Below are positions 25,274 to 35,121 of a stretch of 40,815 nt of DNA, one piece after another (the stretch's first letter is position 1; each line of letters opens with the position of its first letter). Below the pieces are notes generated by a model. The model saw only the letters and a program-made list of their open reading frames with translations, was not told where the DNA came from and did no database searches. This DNA is from Sphingomonadales bacterium (GTDB taxonomy: Bacteria > Pseudomonadota > Alphaproteobacteria > Sphingomonadales > Sphingomonadaceae). Location of the stretch: positions 1 through 40,815 of the forward strand of contig JAIXYC010000148.1 of NCBI GenBank assembly GCA_027490455.1, given 5' to 3'. The translations under genes and the position numbers were made by a program.

Positions 25274-28150
25274 ATGCGCAAATTTACTCAATCTCTCGCT
25301 TTGGCAGCACTGCTGCTCTCCACCTCTGCTTACGCACAAAATGTTGCGCCTGCTGTAACGGTCTCCGCAAAGGCGGCCAAAGTTCCATGGCTGTATGAAG
25401 GCAGCGACGTACCGGTGGATGACACTTGGACCTTTGGTGTGCTGCCCAATGGGTTGCGCTATGCGGTGAAGAAAAATGATGTGCCTGCGGGGCAGGTATC
25501 CATCCGCGTGCGAATTGATGCGGGCGCGTTGCATGAAAATAATGACGAGCAAGGCTTTGCCCATCTCATCGAGCATCTGTCCTTCCGTGGATCAACCTTT
25601 GTACCCGATGGTGAGGCAAAGCGCATTTGGCAAAGGTTCGGCGTCACCTTTGGCAGCGACAGCAACGCGCAAACAACCCCGACGCAGACGGTCTATAAGC
25701 TCGACCTGCCCAATGCGACGCCCGAAAAGCTCGACGAGTCGGTCAAAATCATTTCGGGCATGATCCGCAATCCGCGTATCTCACCGAGTGCCCTGAATGC
25801 CGAACGCGCCATTGTCCTTGCGGAGCTGCGCGAAAATAGCGGCGCGCAAATGGTATACAGCGATGCACTGCGTCAGCACGCGTTTCAGGGACAGCGGCTG
25901 GCAAACCGGTCGACGATTGGCACGCCTGAAACATTGCAGGCGTCCGACGCCTTACGTTTGAGTGCATTTCATGACCGTTGGTATCGGCCCGAAAACGCTG
26001 TCGTCGTGATGGCCGGCGATATGGAGCCCACGCAGCTCGCCAATTTGGTGCAGAAATATTTCAACGACTGGAAAGGGAAGGGCGCCCGCGCGCCTGAGCC
26101 TGCCTTTGGCGACCCAACGCCCCAAGGCACACCAACGCGTGTGCTGATTGAGCCAACATTGCCCACCATTGTCAGCATTGCGTATTTGCGTCCTTGGCGG
26201 AAGGTCGACGATACGATTGCTTATAATGAGCAATTGTTGATTGACGCCCTTGCGCTTCAGATCATCAATCGCAGGCTTGAGGTGCAGGCGCGCAGTGGCG
26301 GCAATTATCTGTTCGCTGAAATCGCGCAGGAAGATATTTCGCGCACAGCGGACGCGACTTTGGTGTCCGTCACCCCCGTTGGCGACAAATGGGAAGCGGC
26401 GACGCGCGACGTCCGTGCCGTCATCGCCGACGCCATTGCTACGCCACCATCGGTTGTAGATATCGAGCGTGAGAAAACGCTTTTCGGAAATGCGTTGCGT
26501 ACAATGCTCGACAGCTATCCGTTTGAAGCCGCCGCCAAGCAAGCGGACAATATCGTCAATGCCGTGGATATTCGGGAAACGGTGGCTGCGCCAAAAACCG
26601 TCGTTCAGGTCTATGAAGGCATGAAGGACAAGTTCACGCCGCAGCGGCTGCTGGCGTCGACCCAAAAGCTTTTCATGGCCGATGCAACACGACTGATGCT
26701 GTCGTCACCCGCGCCGATCGCGGACGCAGACAATCGTGCGCTTGCGGCATTGAACGCCGTCGTATCGGCAAATACGACTGCGCGTTTATCCGAAAACACC
26801 CTTGGCTTTGCGGCGTTGCCGAAGCTTGGCGCACCCGGCAAGTTGGTGAGCGAAGAGACAATCTCCCGCTTGCAGATGACCCGGCTTGAACTGTCGAACG
26901 GCGTGCGGGCGTTGCTGTATCCCAACAAGGCCGAAAGCGGCCAGATTCGCGTGCTCGTCCGTTTTGGTCGCGGCTATCAAGCCGTTACCCCTGACAAAGG
27001 CAGCTTGCTGTGGGCAGGGCCGATCGTTTTGCCAGAAAATGGCATTGGCAAACTCAAGCGCACAGAAATTGACCAGATGGTCAATGGGCGGCGCATTGAA
27101 CTCAACTTCTCCATTGATGATGATGCGTTCCAGTTTGGCGCAAATACGCGGCCTGATGACCTTGCGGATCAGTTGACCTTAATTGCGACAAAGATCGAGC
27201 ATCCCGGCTGGGACCCTGCGCCGGTTGAGCGGGCAAAGGCGCTCGCGACGTCGGGTTATGCGAGTTTCGAAATGTCGGCGACCTCCGTGTTGCAGCGTGA
27301 TTTGGAATATCTGCTGCGCAACAATGATCCGCGCTGGAAAGCCGCGGCACCGGCGGACGTTGCGAAAGTCGATGCAGCGAAGTTCGAAGCATATTGGAAG
27401 CCATTGCTGGCGCAGGGACCCGTTGAGGTTCTGCTCTTTGGGGACTTCGACAAGGCAGCGGCTGTTGCTGCCTTGGAAAAAAGCTTTGGTGCGCTATCGC
27501 CGCGCGCACCTTTGCTCGTCGCTGCGGCAGCGCGCGATGTCCGGTTCCCAGCCCCGACCGCGACCCCCATTCGCCTGACACATCGCGGTGCGCGTGATCA
27601 GGCCGCAGCGGTGGTGGCATGGCCCACGGGCGGTGGCATCGCTGGCATCAGCGAAGGACGGCAGTTGGAAACGTTAGCCGCCATTTTCCGTGACCGGCTG
27701 TTTGAAAAGTTCCGTGCGGAGCAGGCAGCGAGCTACAGTCCCGACATGGCGGCCAACTGGCCAGTAAATTTCAACAGCGGTGGATATTTGATGGCCTATA
27801 CGCAGGTCAAACCAACTGACGTGGACCGCTTTTTTGCATTCGCGGATTCGGTTGCTGCTGATTTGATAGCCCATCCGGTGAGCGCCGATGAACTTCAGCG
27901 TGCGGTTGAACCGACGAAGCAAGCCATTGAGCGCGCGGCGTCAGGCAACACATTTTGGCTCAACCAGCTCAAGGGATCGACATATGATCCCGAACGCTTC
28001 ACTGCACTGGGTACGCTTTACAGTGATTATAACAGCGTGACGCCCGAGATCTTGCAATCACTGGCGAAACGCTATTTCGTTAAGGACAAGGCGTGGAAGC
28101 TTGTGGTCGCGCCTCAGTCTGCGAATGCAGACGCTGCAAGCTCGCGCTGA
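25274..28150 (+). CDS. Periplasmic M16-family zinc metallopeptidase
   Basis: 958 residues from ATG 25274, which has GGGGATT upstream and yields a clean signal peptide (MRKFTQSLALAALLLSTSAYA then QN). The first M16 domain carries the inverted zinc motif HLIEH (97-101) and the downstream Glu region ERAIVLAELRENSG. The second half repeats the fold without the motif, as usual for two-domain pitrilysin-like enzymes (RLELSNGVRALLYPNKAESG starts the repeat). It probably degrades peptides in the periplasm. No partner gene lies next to it; it is convergent with hslU. Confidence 0.93.
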   Translation: MRKFTQSLALAALLLSTSAYAQNVAPAVTVSAKAAKVPWLYEGSDVPVDDTWTFGVLPNGLRYAVKKNDVPAGQVSIRVRIDAGALHENNDEQGFAHLIEHLSFRGSTFVPDGEAKRIWQRFGVTFGSDSNAQTTPTQTVYKLDLPNATPEKLDESVKIISGMIRNPRISPSALNAERAIVLAELRENSGAQMVYSDALRQHAFQGQRLANRSTIGTPETLQASDALRLSAFHDRWYRPENAVVVMAGDMEPTQLANLVQKYFNDWKGKGARAPEPAFGDPTPQGTPTRVLIEPTLPTIVSIAYLRPWRKVDDTIAYNEQLLIDALALQIINRRLEVQARSGGNYLFAEIAQEDISRTADATLVSVTPVGDKWEAATRDVRAVIADAIATPPSVVDIEREKTLFGNALRTMLDSYPFEAAAKQADNIVNAVDIRETVAAPKTVVQVYEGMKDKFTPQRLLASTQKLFMADATRLMLSSPAPIADADNRALAALNAVVSANTTARLSENTLGFAALPKLGAPGKLVSEETISRLQMTRLELSNGVRALLYPNKAESGQIRVLVRFGRGYQAVTPDKGSLLWAGPIVLPENGIGKLKRTEIDQMVNGRRIELNFSIDDDAFQFGANTRPDDLADQLTLIATKIEHPGWDPAPVERAKALATSGYASFEMSATSVLQRDLEYLLRNNDPRWKAAAPADVAKVDAAKFEAYWKPLLAQGPVEVLLFGDFDKAAAVAALEKSFGALSPRAPLLVAAAARDVRFPAPTATPIRLTHRGARDQAAAVVAWPTGGGIAGISEGRQLETLAAIFRDRLFEKFRAEQAASYSPDMAANWPVNFNSGGYLMAYTQVKPTDVDRFFAFADSVAADLIAHPVSADELQRAVEPTKQAIERAASGNTFWLNQLKGSTYDPERFTALGTLYSDYNSVTPEILQSLAKRYFVKDKAWKLVVAPQSANADAASSR

Positions 28151-28189
28151 CGCTCCTTTTGTCTTTACAATCCGCTTAGGCAGAAAGCG

Positions 28190-29491
28190 TCAAAGCACAT
28201 ATTTCGACAGGTCGGTGTCTTTTGCGATGCCCGATAGCTGCTTGTGCACATAGTCCGCGTCGATCACGATTACGTCACCCTTGCGGTCTTCGGCATCGAA
28301 GCTGATATCTTCGAGCAGCTTCTCCATGACCGTTTGCAGCCGCCGTGCACCGATGTTTTCAACGGTTGAATTCACATCCATTGCAATGCGCGCGATGGCA
28401 TCAATCGCATCGTCGCTAAATTCCAGCGTGACCTCTTCCGTCGCTAACAGTGCAGTGTATTGCTGCGGCAAATTGGCGCGGGTTTCCGAAAGGATACGGA
28501 CGAAGTCGGCATGTTCCAATGCGCGCAGTTCAACACGGATGGGCAAGCGACCCTGCAATTCAGGCAGCATGTCGCTTGGCTTTGAAATGTGGAATGCGCC
28601 TGATGCGATGAACAGCACATGGTCGGTTTTCATGGGGCCATATTTGGTCGCCACTGTCGTGCCTTCGATCAGCGGCAGCAGATCGCGCTGGACGCCTTCA
28701 CGGCTGACTGAACCACCGCGCACGTCCGACACGGCAATCTTGTCGATTTCGTCGAGGAACACGATGCCATTGGCTTCCGCATCCGCCAAAGCCACGCGGT
28801 TGACGTCGTCTTGGTCAAGGCGCTTTTCGGACTCTTCCTCAACGAGCTTGGTCCAAGCATCGGGGACCTTCATTTTGCGGCGTTTCAGATCGTCTTTGCC
28901 AAAGGCTTTGCCCATCATCTCGCCAAGATTGATCATACCGACATTGCCGCCCATGCCGGGAATTTCCATCGGCGTGGTTGGACTGTCCGATACTTCAATC
29001 TCGATTTCGACATCGTCCATGTGCCGATCACGAATGCGCTGGCGAAATGCTTCGCGCGTGGCTTCGCTCGCGGTATCACCCGCCAACGGCTTCAGAATTC
29101 GTTCCATTGCGGCGGCTTCGGCGGCCTCACGCACATGTTCGCGGCGGCGTTCTTTCTCAAGACGCACAGCCTCTTCAGCCAAGTCGCGGGCGATCTGCTC
29201 AACGTCCCGCCCGACATAGCCGACTTCCGTGAACTTGGTCGCTTCGACCTTGATAAACGGTGCATCCGCAAGTTTGGCGAGGCGGCGCGATATCTCGGTC
29301 TTGCCGCAACCCGTGGGGCCAATCATCAGGATGTTTTTGGGCGTCACCTCATCGCGTAAATCCGCACCGAGGCGTTGGCGACGCCAGCGATTGCGCAGTG
29401 CAACCGCCACGGCACGTTTTGCGTCGGCCTGGCCAATAATATGTTCGTCGAGAGCAGCCACAATGGCTTTGGGTGTCAGAGCGATTTTCAT
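28190..29491 (-). CDS. hslU: HslU, ATPase subunit of the HslUV protease
   Basis: 433 residues. HslU is the AAA+ unfoldase that feeds the HslV peptidase. Walker A is GPTGCGKT (58-65) and Walker B is IVFLDEIDK. The N-terminal [22 protein letters not shown] and the terminal DLSKYVL that docks into HslV are canonical. The I-domain (residues ~110-240) is present. It lies 47 bases downstream of hslV on the same strand, in the standard order, so the two are co-transcribed. Confidence 0.98.
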   Translation of the reverse strand: MKIALTPKAIVAALDEHIIGQADAKRAVAVALRNRWRRQRLGADLRDEVTPKNILMIGPTGCGKTEISRRLAKLADAPFIKVEATKFTEVGYVGRDVEQIARDLAEEAVRLEKERRREHVREAAEAAAMERILKPLAGDTASEATREAFRQRIRDRHMDDVEIEIEVSDSPTTPMEIPGMGGNVGMINLGEMMGKAFGKDDLKRRKMKVPDAWTKLVEEESEKRLDQDDVNRVALADAEANGIVFLDEIDKIAVSDVRGGSVSREGVQRDLLPLIEGTTVATKYGPMKTDHVLFIASGAFHISKPSDMLPELQGRLPIRVELRALEHADFVRILSETRANLPQQYTALLATEEVTLEFSDDAIDAIARIAMDVNSTVENIGARRLQTVMEKLLEDISFDAEDRKGDVIVIDADYVHKQLSGIAKDTDLSKYVL

Positions 29492-29538
29492 TACTGCCTA
29501 GATGGGAAGTTGCTGGTGCCGTTCAAGTCGCTGCCGCG

Positions 29539-30105
29539 TTATGCCGCGCTGTCCAACGTCTCAACGGTCAGTTGGTCGTTGGTATACACACAAATTTCAG
29601 CCGCGATTTTCATGGCATGACGCGCCATTTTTTCGGCATCTGCCTCATAATCCGCGAGCGCCCGTGCCGCTGATAAGGCGTAATTTCCACCAGACCCAAT
29701 TGCTGCGATGCCATCATTGGGTTCAAGCACATCGCCATTGCCCGTCAGGATCAATGTCACGTCTTTGTCCGCGACGATCATCATCGCTTCCAAATTGCGC
29801 AGATATTTATCGGTGCGCCAATCTTTGGCCAATTCGACCGCAGCGCGCATCAATTGGCCGCGATGCTGCTCCAATTTGCGCTCAAGCCGCTCGAACAGCG
29901 TAAATGCGTCGGCGGTCGCGCCGGCAAAGCCACCAATGACGGATCCGTCATGCAGCTGACGGACCTTCTTGGCATTGGGCTTCATGACCGTTTGGCCCAT
30001 GGAGACTTGGCCATCACCAGCGATGACGACTTTGCCGTTTTTGCGCACAGACAATATGGTGGTGCCGTACCAAGTGGACGGATTTCCGTGAGAGTGATTT
30101 TCCAT
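29539..30105 (-). CDS. hslV: HslV, peptidase subunit of the HslUV protease
   Basis: 188 residues. The proteasome-type catalytic Thr is expected at the TTILSV segment (Thr15), so a 14-residue propeptide ([14 protein letters not shown]) would be removed. [22 protein letters not shown] and [16 protein letters not shown] are typical. E. coli HslV has only Met before the Thr; the short propeptide is common in alphaproteobacteria. It forms a dodecamer with HslU. It lies 43 bases after galE on the same strand, so galE-hslV-hslU may share a transcript. Confidence 0.97.
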   Translation of the reverse strand: MENHSHGNPSTWYGTTILSVRKNGKVVIAGDGQVSMGQTVMKPNAKKVRQLHDGSVIGGFAGATADAFTLFERLERKLEQHRGQLMRAAVELAKDWRTDKYLRNLEAMMIVADKDVTLILTGNGDVLEPNDGIAAIGSGGNYALSAARALADYEADAEKMARHAMKIAAEICVYTNDQLTVETLDSAA

Positions 30106-30148
30106 ATTTTGGATATGGGTCGATTGACACCAAAGCGCAAGAGAGGGC

Positions 30149-31153
30149 TTAGCCGCCTTGAATATCTGTCAGGCGGCGTTCCCATGCGAGCGCGTGCTGG
30201 ACGATTTGGTCCAGATTGTCGTAGCGCGGTTCCCAACCAAAGCGGTTCTTGATTGCCCGATTGTCAGAAATCAGCGAGTCAGGATCTCCGGCGCGCCGAC
30301 CTTCCATCTTGCGGTGCAATTTTTTGTTGGTCACGCGGTCGACGGCGTCGAGAACCTGCATGACCGAATAGCCATGGCCGTATCCGCAATTGAGCGTGTG
30401 GCTCCGTTCGGGGGCGGCGATAAGTGCTTCAAGCGCGGTGACATGCGCCGCAGCAAGGTCGCTGACATGGATGTAATCGCGAACGCCAGTCCCATCTTCG
30501 GTCGCATAGTCGGTGCCGAAAACGCTGACGCTTTCCCGCTTGCCAAGGGCAGCCTCAACCGCAATTTTTAGCAAATGTGTCGCCCCGACAGTGGACTGGC
30601 CCGTGCGCGCCAGCGGATCGGCACCGGCGACGTTAAAGTAACGCAGCGCGCAATAGTTGAAATCATGCGCCGCCGCGACATCACGCAACATCATTTCAGT
30701 CATCAATTTCGATGATCCGTACGGATTGATGGGCTGTGTCGCCATATCTTCACGCACCGGGCTGGTTTCGGGAATGCCATATGTCGCCGCGGTCGACGAA
30801 AAAATCATGTGTTTGACGCCGGATGAAATGGCCGTCTCAATCAAACTTCGGCTTTTTGCAGTGTTGTTGTTGTAATATTTGAGGGGGTTCTCAACAGATT
30901 CAGGCACAACCACCGATCCCGCAAAGTGCATGATTGCGTCGATATGTTCATCGCGAATGATGCTTTCGACCAAATTTGAATCGCTGATATCACCATAATA
31001 GAACCCGGCGTCTTCAGCCACGGCCCAACGAAAGCCAGTCACAAGATTATCGATAACAATAGGGTGATGACCAGCGTCGATTAACGCGAGCACGGCGTGG
31101 CTGCCAATATATCCAGCGCCGCCGGTTACCAAGACGTTGAGCTTTTGTACCAT
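30149..31153 (-). CDS. galE: UDP-glucose 4-epimerase GalE
   Basis: 334 residues from ATG 31153, preceded by GGGAAA; the track's start 123 bases upstream adds an unlikely leader. The NAD-binding GGAGYIGSH is at residues 11-19. The catalytic SST (119-121) and Tyr145-x3-Lys149 (YGSSK) are in place. GalE interconverts UDP-glucose and UDP-galactose, and feeds exopolysaccharide and glycolipid sugars. It is the first gene of the probable galE-hslV-hslU run and is divergent from the nitrilase gene. Confidence 0.95.
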   Translation of the reverse strand: MVQKLNVLVTGGAGYIGSHAVLALIDAGHHPIVIDNLVTGFRWAVAEDAGFYYGDISDSNLVESIIRDEHIDAIMHFAGSVVVPESVENPLKYYNNNTAKSRSLIETAISSGVKHMIFSSTAATYGIPETSPVREDMATQPINPYGSSKLMTEMMLRDVAAAHDFNYCALRYFNVAGADPLARTGQSTVGATHLLKIAVEAALGKRESVSVFGTDYATEDGTGVRDYIHVSDLAAAHVTALEALIAAPERSHTLNCGYGHGYSVMQVLDAVDRVTNKKLHRKMEGRRAGDPDSLISDNRAIKNRFGWEPRYDNLDQIVQHALAWERRLTDIQGG

Positions 31154-31324
31154 GGTCGCATTTCCCGTTATCATGATTGCGGACACGTCCGGAATCCATG
31201 CCGTTTTCGAATGTGTCTCTATTTTTCGGACTGTTGCATTTTCCATACAATACTGCGAACCATTTTGGATGGCCATGTTTCTTCAAAATCATGCTGCGGT
31301 TGGTTGCGGTAACGGCGGTATGCC

Positions 31325-32152
31325 TTGCGCGTAGCGGTGCACCAGATGACGAGCGGTGTTTTGCCAGCGGCGAACGTTTCGGAGATGATCGGGGCGATTG
31401 AAGCGGCTGCGCAGGGCGGGGCTGTCATGTATTTTGCGCCCGAAATGTCGATTATGGTGAATCGTAAGCGCGACGAAGCGCGCTTGCACATATGTGAAGA
31501 GGCGCAGACCAAATCGATCGAACACATCGCTGACGTTGCATCTCGCCATAACATATGGGTTCACTTGGGATCTATTCCGGTGGTGCATGGTGCCGGACCA
31601 CAACTGGCAAACCGAAGCATCGTCATTTCGGCCAATGGCGAAGTTATCGCGCGCTATGACAAAATCCATTTGTTTGATGTGGATTTGAAAACGGGCGAAA
31701 GCTGGCGCGAGTCTTCGGCCTATGTCGGCGGCGACACCCCCGTAATCGTGGACACACCATTGGGGAAAATGGGGCTAGCGGTTTGCTACGATATGCGTTT
31801 TCCAGACTTATTCAGCGCCTATGCAAAAGCGGGCGTGGATATCATCACGCTGCCATCGGCGTTTACAGTGCCGACCGGCGCGGCGCACTGGCACACGTTG
31901 CTACGGGCACGCGCGATTGAAAGCGAATGTTTCGTGATTGCAGCAGCGCAATGCGGGGTACATGAAGATGGCCGCGAGACATACGGCCATTCACTTGTGG
32001 CCGATCCTTGGGGAGAGGTCATCCTGGATATGGGAACCACGCCGGGACTCGCTTTTGTCGATTTGAATCTCGATAAAATCGCGGAAGTTCGGCAGCAAAT
32101 TCCCGTGCATCAAAACCGCCGCGCAATCGCGGAGCCCAGATTTTGTGAATAG
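31325..32152 (+). CDS. Carbon-nitrogen hydrolase (nitrilase superfamily)
   Basis: 275 residues. The catalytic triad reads Glu40 (FAPEMS), Lys113 (YDKIHLFD) and Cys154 (AVCYDMRFPDL). The motifs match the Nit1/Nit2-like branch, whose members hydrolyse deaminated glutathione or omega-amides. The start is TTG 31325: a TAA lies in frame 5 codons upstream (31310-31312) and no other start fits the conserved N-terminus (MRVAVHQMTSG). It is followed after 21 bases by a small membrane protein. Confidence 0.9.
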   Translation: MRVAVHQMTSGVLPAANVSEMIGAIEAAAQGGAVMYFAPEMSIMVNRKRDEARLHICEEAQTKSIEHIADVASRHNIWVHLGSIPVVHGAGPQLANRSIVISANGEVIARYDKIHLFDVDLKTGESWRESSAYVGGDTPVIVDTPLGKMGLAVCYDMRFPDLFSAYAKAGVDIITLPSAFTVPTGAAHWHTLLRARAIESECFVIAAAQCGVHEDGRETYGHSLVADPWGEVILDMGTTPGLAFVDLNLDKIAEVRQQIPVHQNRRAIAEPRFCE

Positions 32153-32173
32153 AATGACCGCGAGCCTTTCGGA

Positions 32174-32389
32174 ATGAGCAGCTTTACCCTGATGCATTTG
32201 CAAGACCATTTTTGGACAGCTTTGTCCGCAGCGTCGGCATTGCTGGTGCTGGTTAGCAGCGTTGCGGACCGACGACGCCATAAACGCACTAAGCTCGACC
32301 AAGTCGGTATAATGCCATGGACCGGAATTACCGTGTTTTCCGTGCTGATTACGGTATTGGCAGCCGCGTTGGCGATTAAAGGGCTTTAG
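32174..32389 (+). CDS. Small two-helix membrane protein, possibly truncated by a MITE
   Basis: 71 residues with two hydrophobic helices (LSAASALLVLVSSVA and VFSVLITVLAAALAI) separated by a basic loop (DRRRHKRTKLD). No family is recognised. The stop codon TAG (32387-32389) is formed by the TA target and first G of the MITE, so the original C-terminus may have been longer or different. It is 21 bases downstream of the nitrilase gene. Confidence 0.55.
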   Translation: MSSFTLMHLQDHFWTALSAASALLVLVSSVADRRRHKRTKLDQVGIMPWTGITVFSVLITVLAAALAIKGL

Positions 32390-32651
32390 GGTCAGGACCA
32401 ATTAAATGCACCATCGCGGCGTCAAAATGGCAAAGATATCGAAGTAAAATGTCCGCCGCAGGCAGTTATTCTGCCTGCAAGGGCATTTTGCTTTGAGATC
32501 GAAGCCATTTTGGCGTCCTTCGGATTTGACCCATATTGTCCATTGCTGCGTTGGCAAGCTTGGACTTAGAACCACTAAGTCCCGCGCTTACCGCCTTGCA
32601 CTGAACAATATGGCCTCAAACCGCGAAGGTGCATTTAAGTGGTCCTGACCC
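32389..32651. mobile_element. MITE-like element with 24-bp terminal inverted repeats and TA duplication
   Basis: The left end GGGTCAGGACCAATTAAATGCACC and the right end (complement GGGTCAGGACCACTTAAATGCACC) differ at two positions at most, and the similarity continues imperfectly (TCGCGG). Both ends are flanked by TA (32387-32388, 32652-32653), the target type of IS630/Tc1-like transposases. The 263-bp interior has no ORF but contains two strong palindromes: GCAGGCAG/CTGCCTGC and GGACTTAG/CTAAGTCC. It fills the gap between two genes. Confidence 0.85.
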
Positions 32652-32693
32652 TAGGTTCTTGCGCGGGCGAAATTGTGAGCGCATAGGGCGCGC

Positions 32694-33086
32694 GTGATTC
32701 GCGCATCTTCGCCTTTCCGGAATATAGCTGCAGCAATGATATTGCTGGCGCTGGCTTTGCGCGTCATCATCCCGTCCGGCTTTATGCCGTCGTCGGAGCG
32801 TGGCTTTGCGCTGACCATCTGTACGGGAATGGACACCCAGACCGTCTGGATGGACAAATCGGGTAGGCTGCACAAAGAAGACCCATCAAAAGGCAAATCG
32901 GTTGAACATCAGCCTTGTGCCTTTGCGGGAACGGCGATGGCGGCGGATATGCCTGCCGCTGATTTTCAAGTTGCAATGGCGCCCGTTGCGCTCGCCATTC
33001 CGGTTTTTGCAAAGCGCGAAGTATCGGTTGGATCCGGCCTCGCTGCCCCGCCACCCCCTGCGATTGGGCCACCTTCTTACGTCTAA
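32694..33086 (+). CDS. DUF2946-like exported protein
   Basis: 130 residues from GTG 32694. The N-terminal helix AAAMILLALALRVIIPSGFMP followed by FALTICTGMDTQTVWMD is the DUF2946 pattern (hydrophobic lead, P-G-x-M-P, then a conserved Cys). A second Cys follows at HQPCAF. Proteins of this type commonly sit just upstream of TonB receptors, often for copper or other metals; their role is unknown. It opens the DUF2946-TonB-PepSY operon. The MITE ends 41 bases upstream and may have replaced its native promoter. Confidence 0.75.
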   Translation: MIRASSPFRNIAAAMILLALALRVIIPSGFMPSSERGFALTICTGMDTQTVWMDKSGRLHKEDPSKGKSVEHQPCAFAGTAMAADMPAADFQVAMAPVALAIPVFAKREVSVGSGLAAPPPPAIGPPSYV

Positions 33087-33137
33087 ACTACCTGGCTGCT
33101 TTGCGGCCTATCTCTTGTTTAGATTTAGGAAAACATC

Positions 33138-35111
33138 ATGAAATTTTTGTCCATTTTGCGCGCGTCTGCTGCGTGCAGCTTCATTGCCATCATTACCCCC
33201 GCCGCAGCTGAAGAGGCTGCTGACACCACGATTATTGTCACCGGCCGCGTCGCCGCTGATGAAGCCGAAATATCGGCAAACAAAACCGCAGGCGGCACTG
33301 ATGTCGTAAGCCACGAAGATTATGCAGATAAGACTATTGTGTCGTTGCGCGATACTTTGGCCTTTTCGCCAGGCGTGTATACCCAGCCGCGCTTTGGGCA
33401 GGAGGTCCGCATTTCCATTCGCGGTTCGGGCCTTTCGCGTGGCTTCCACATGCGCGGACTGACGTTGTTGCAGGATGGGGTCCCCATCAATCTGGCCGAC
33501 GAAAATGGCGACTTTCAAGAACTTGAACCCATATTTTTCGACCATTTAGAGGTATATCGCGGCGCTAACGCGTTGAGGTTCGGTTTAGGTACATTGGGTG
33601 GCGCAATCAACGGTGTTACGCCCACAGGCGACAATGCGGTGGGTCTTTACCTCCGCGGTGATGTCGGAAGCTCTGATTTTTATCGCGGCTTGGCGTCTTA
33701 CGGAGTGGGTGACGGCGACGCCAATGCTTGGGCAGCGATCAGCGCCGATAGCCACAAGGGGGATCGCCAGCACGCCGCGCGGGACTCATTGCGTTTTAAC
33801 GGTAATGTTGGGCTTAGGATTTCGGATGTCGTGTCGACGCGATTTTACGTAAGCGCGACGACACTTAATCAGGAACTACCTGGTGCCTTGACCCGCGCGA
33901 TTGCCTTGTCTGCACCGCGAACCGGCAATTTTGTCGGGGATCAGGCACGCGATATCAATTCGGTTCGTATCCAGAACCGGACCCGTTTTGAATGGGGCAA
34001 CAGTCGTTTGGATGTTGGCGCGTTCCTGAACGCAAAAGAATTATATCACCCGATTTTCCAAGTTATTGATCAGGTATCGACCGATCGCGGCGTGTTCGCC
34101 CGTTATGATCGCGAGGGAGACGACTGGAGCGTTACTGTCGGCGGAGAGTCCCGTTGGGGAACCATTGACGCAAAGCGCTTTATCAATGTGAACGGCAAGC
34201 GTGGAGCGCTTACCTTCGATGCCGACCAGACTGCGCGCACCTCGAACATATATGGTGAGGTACGCGCCACGCCGGTTCCTAGCTTCACGGTCATCGCTGG
34301 CGGAATATATGCCGATGGTTTCCGAAAGCAGGTTCAGATCCTTCCGTCTGCCGCAACGGGTGCAGCGTCGTTCGACGCTTTCTCGCCCAAATTTGGCATA
34401 CTGTGGGAACCGTCCGAAGCCGTTCAGATTTTTGCGAATTATAGCAAATCCACAGAATTCCCGACCTTCGTTGAGCTCGCGCAAATTGCGGCGTTCGTTC
34501 CTGTAAAGGAACAAACAGCATGGACAGCCGAAATCGGGACGCGCGGAAAAATGGGTTGGGCGAGCTGGGATGTTGCCCTGTACCGCGCCAACATAAAACG
34601 CGAAATGCTGCAATTTACGGTAGGGCGGGACATTCCAGCCACAACGTTCAACGCCGATAAAACCCGGCATCAGGGTGTCGAAGCCGCGTTTAGCGCAGCG
34701 CCGACTGATTGGTTGCGCTTCCGGCAAATCTGGCAATATTCCGACTTCCGCTTTGTCGCTGATGCGCAATATGGCAACAACCGGCTGCCTGTGGTGCCAA
34801 AGCATGTCCTGCGGTCGGAACTTCGACTTGGCAGCGACGATTTGCATATTGCCCCCAATGTTGAATGGGTGCCGCAGGGTGCATGGGCAGACTATCGGAA
34901 CACGACGCGCACGACAGGCTATACCCTGTTAGGCTTATCTGCCGGCGCGCGCGTTATGCCCGGGGTCGATCTATTTGTTGATGCGCGGAACCTGACCGGC
35001 GAGAAAGCCATCGGCGACGTGTCTGCCGCTATCCTTGCCTCCCCAGCATCCGCCATTTACTACCCGGTTGAACGCCGTGCCATTTACGGCGGCGTCCGTG
35101 CGCGGTTTTAG
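33138..35111 (+). CDS. TonB-dependent outer-membrane receptor
   Basis: 657 residues. A signal peptide (MKFLSILRASAACSFIAIITPAAAEE) leads into a TonB-box-like DTTIIVTG. The plug domain is recognisable (LRDTLAFSPGVY, IRGSGLSRGFHMRGLTLLQDGVPINLAD, VYRGANALRFGLGTLGGAINGVTP). The rest is the 22-strand barrel, ending YGGVRARF with the terminal aromatic residue. The receptor is of the ferric-chelate type, but the ligand is not readable. DUF2946 upstream and a PepSY membrane protein downstream point to metal or siderophore uptake. Strings of short spacing indicate one transcript. Confidence 0.9.
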   Translation: MKFLSILRASAACSFIAIITPAAAEEAADTTIIVTGRVAADEAEISANKTAGGTDVVSHEDYADKTIVSLRDTLAFSPGVYTQPRFGQEVRISIRGSGLSRGFHMRGLTLLQDGVPINLADENGDFQELEPIFFDHLEVYRGANALRFGLGTLGGAINGVTPTGDNAVGLYLRGDVGSSDFYRGLASYGVGDGDANAWAAISADSHKGDRQHAARDSLRFNGNVGLRISDVVSTRFYVSATTLNQELPGALTRAIALSAPRTGNFVGDQARDINSVRIQNRTRFEWGNSRLDVGAFLNAKELYHPIFQVIDQVSTDRGVFARYDREGDDWSVTVGGESRWGTIDAKRFINVNGKRGALTFDADQTARTSNIYGEVRATPVPSFTVIAGGIYADGFRKQVQILPSAATGAASFDAFSPKFGILWEPSEAVQIFANYSKSTEFPTFVELAQIAAFVPVKEQTAWTAEIGTRGKMGWASWDVALYRANIKREMLQFTVGRDIPATTFNADKTRHQGVEAAFSAAPTDWLRFRQIWQYSDFRFVADAQYGNNRLPVVPKHVLRSELRLGSDDLHIAPNVEWVPQGAWADYRNTTRTTGYTLLGLSAGARVMPGVDLFVDARNLTGEKAIGDVSAAILASPASAIYYPVERRAIYGGVRARF

Positions 35112-35121
35112 GAGACCAGAA

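Noticed and set aside
28148-28192. TGACGCT/AGCGTCA inverted repeat between the M16 peptidase gene and hslU
   Set aside because: Only seven pairs with a long loop and no convincing T-tract; too weak to call a terminator.
28281-29219. 312-residue plus-strand ORF opposite hslU
   Set aside because: Ser/Arg-rich shadow of hslU, a firm gene on the other strand.
34041-34847. 268-residue minus-strand ORF opposite the TonB receptor gene
   Set aside because: Shadow frame of the receptor; composition is not protein-like.
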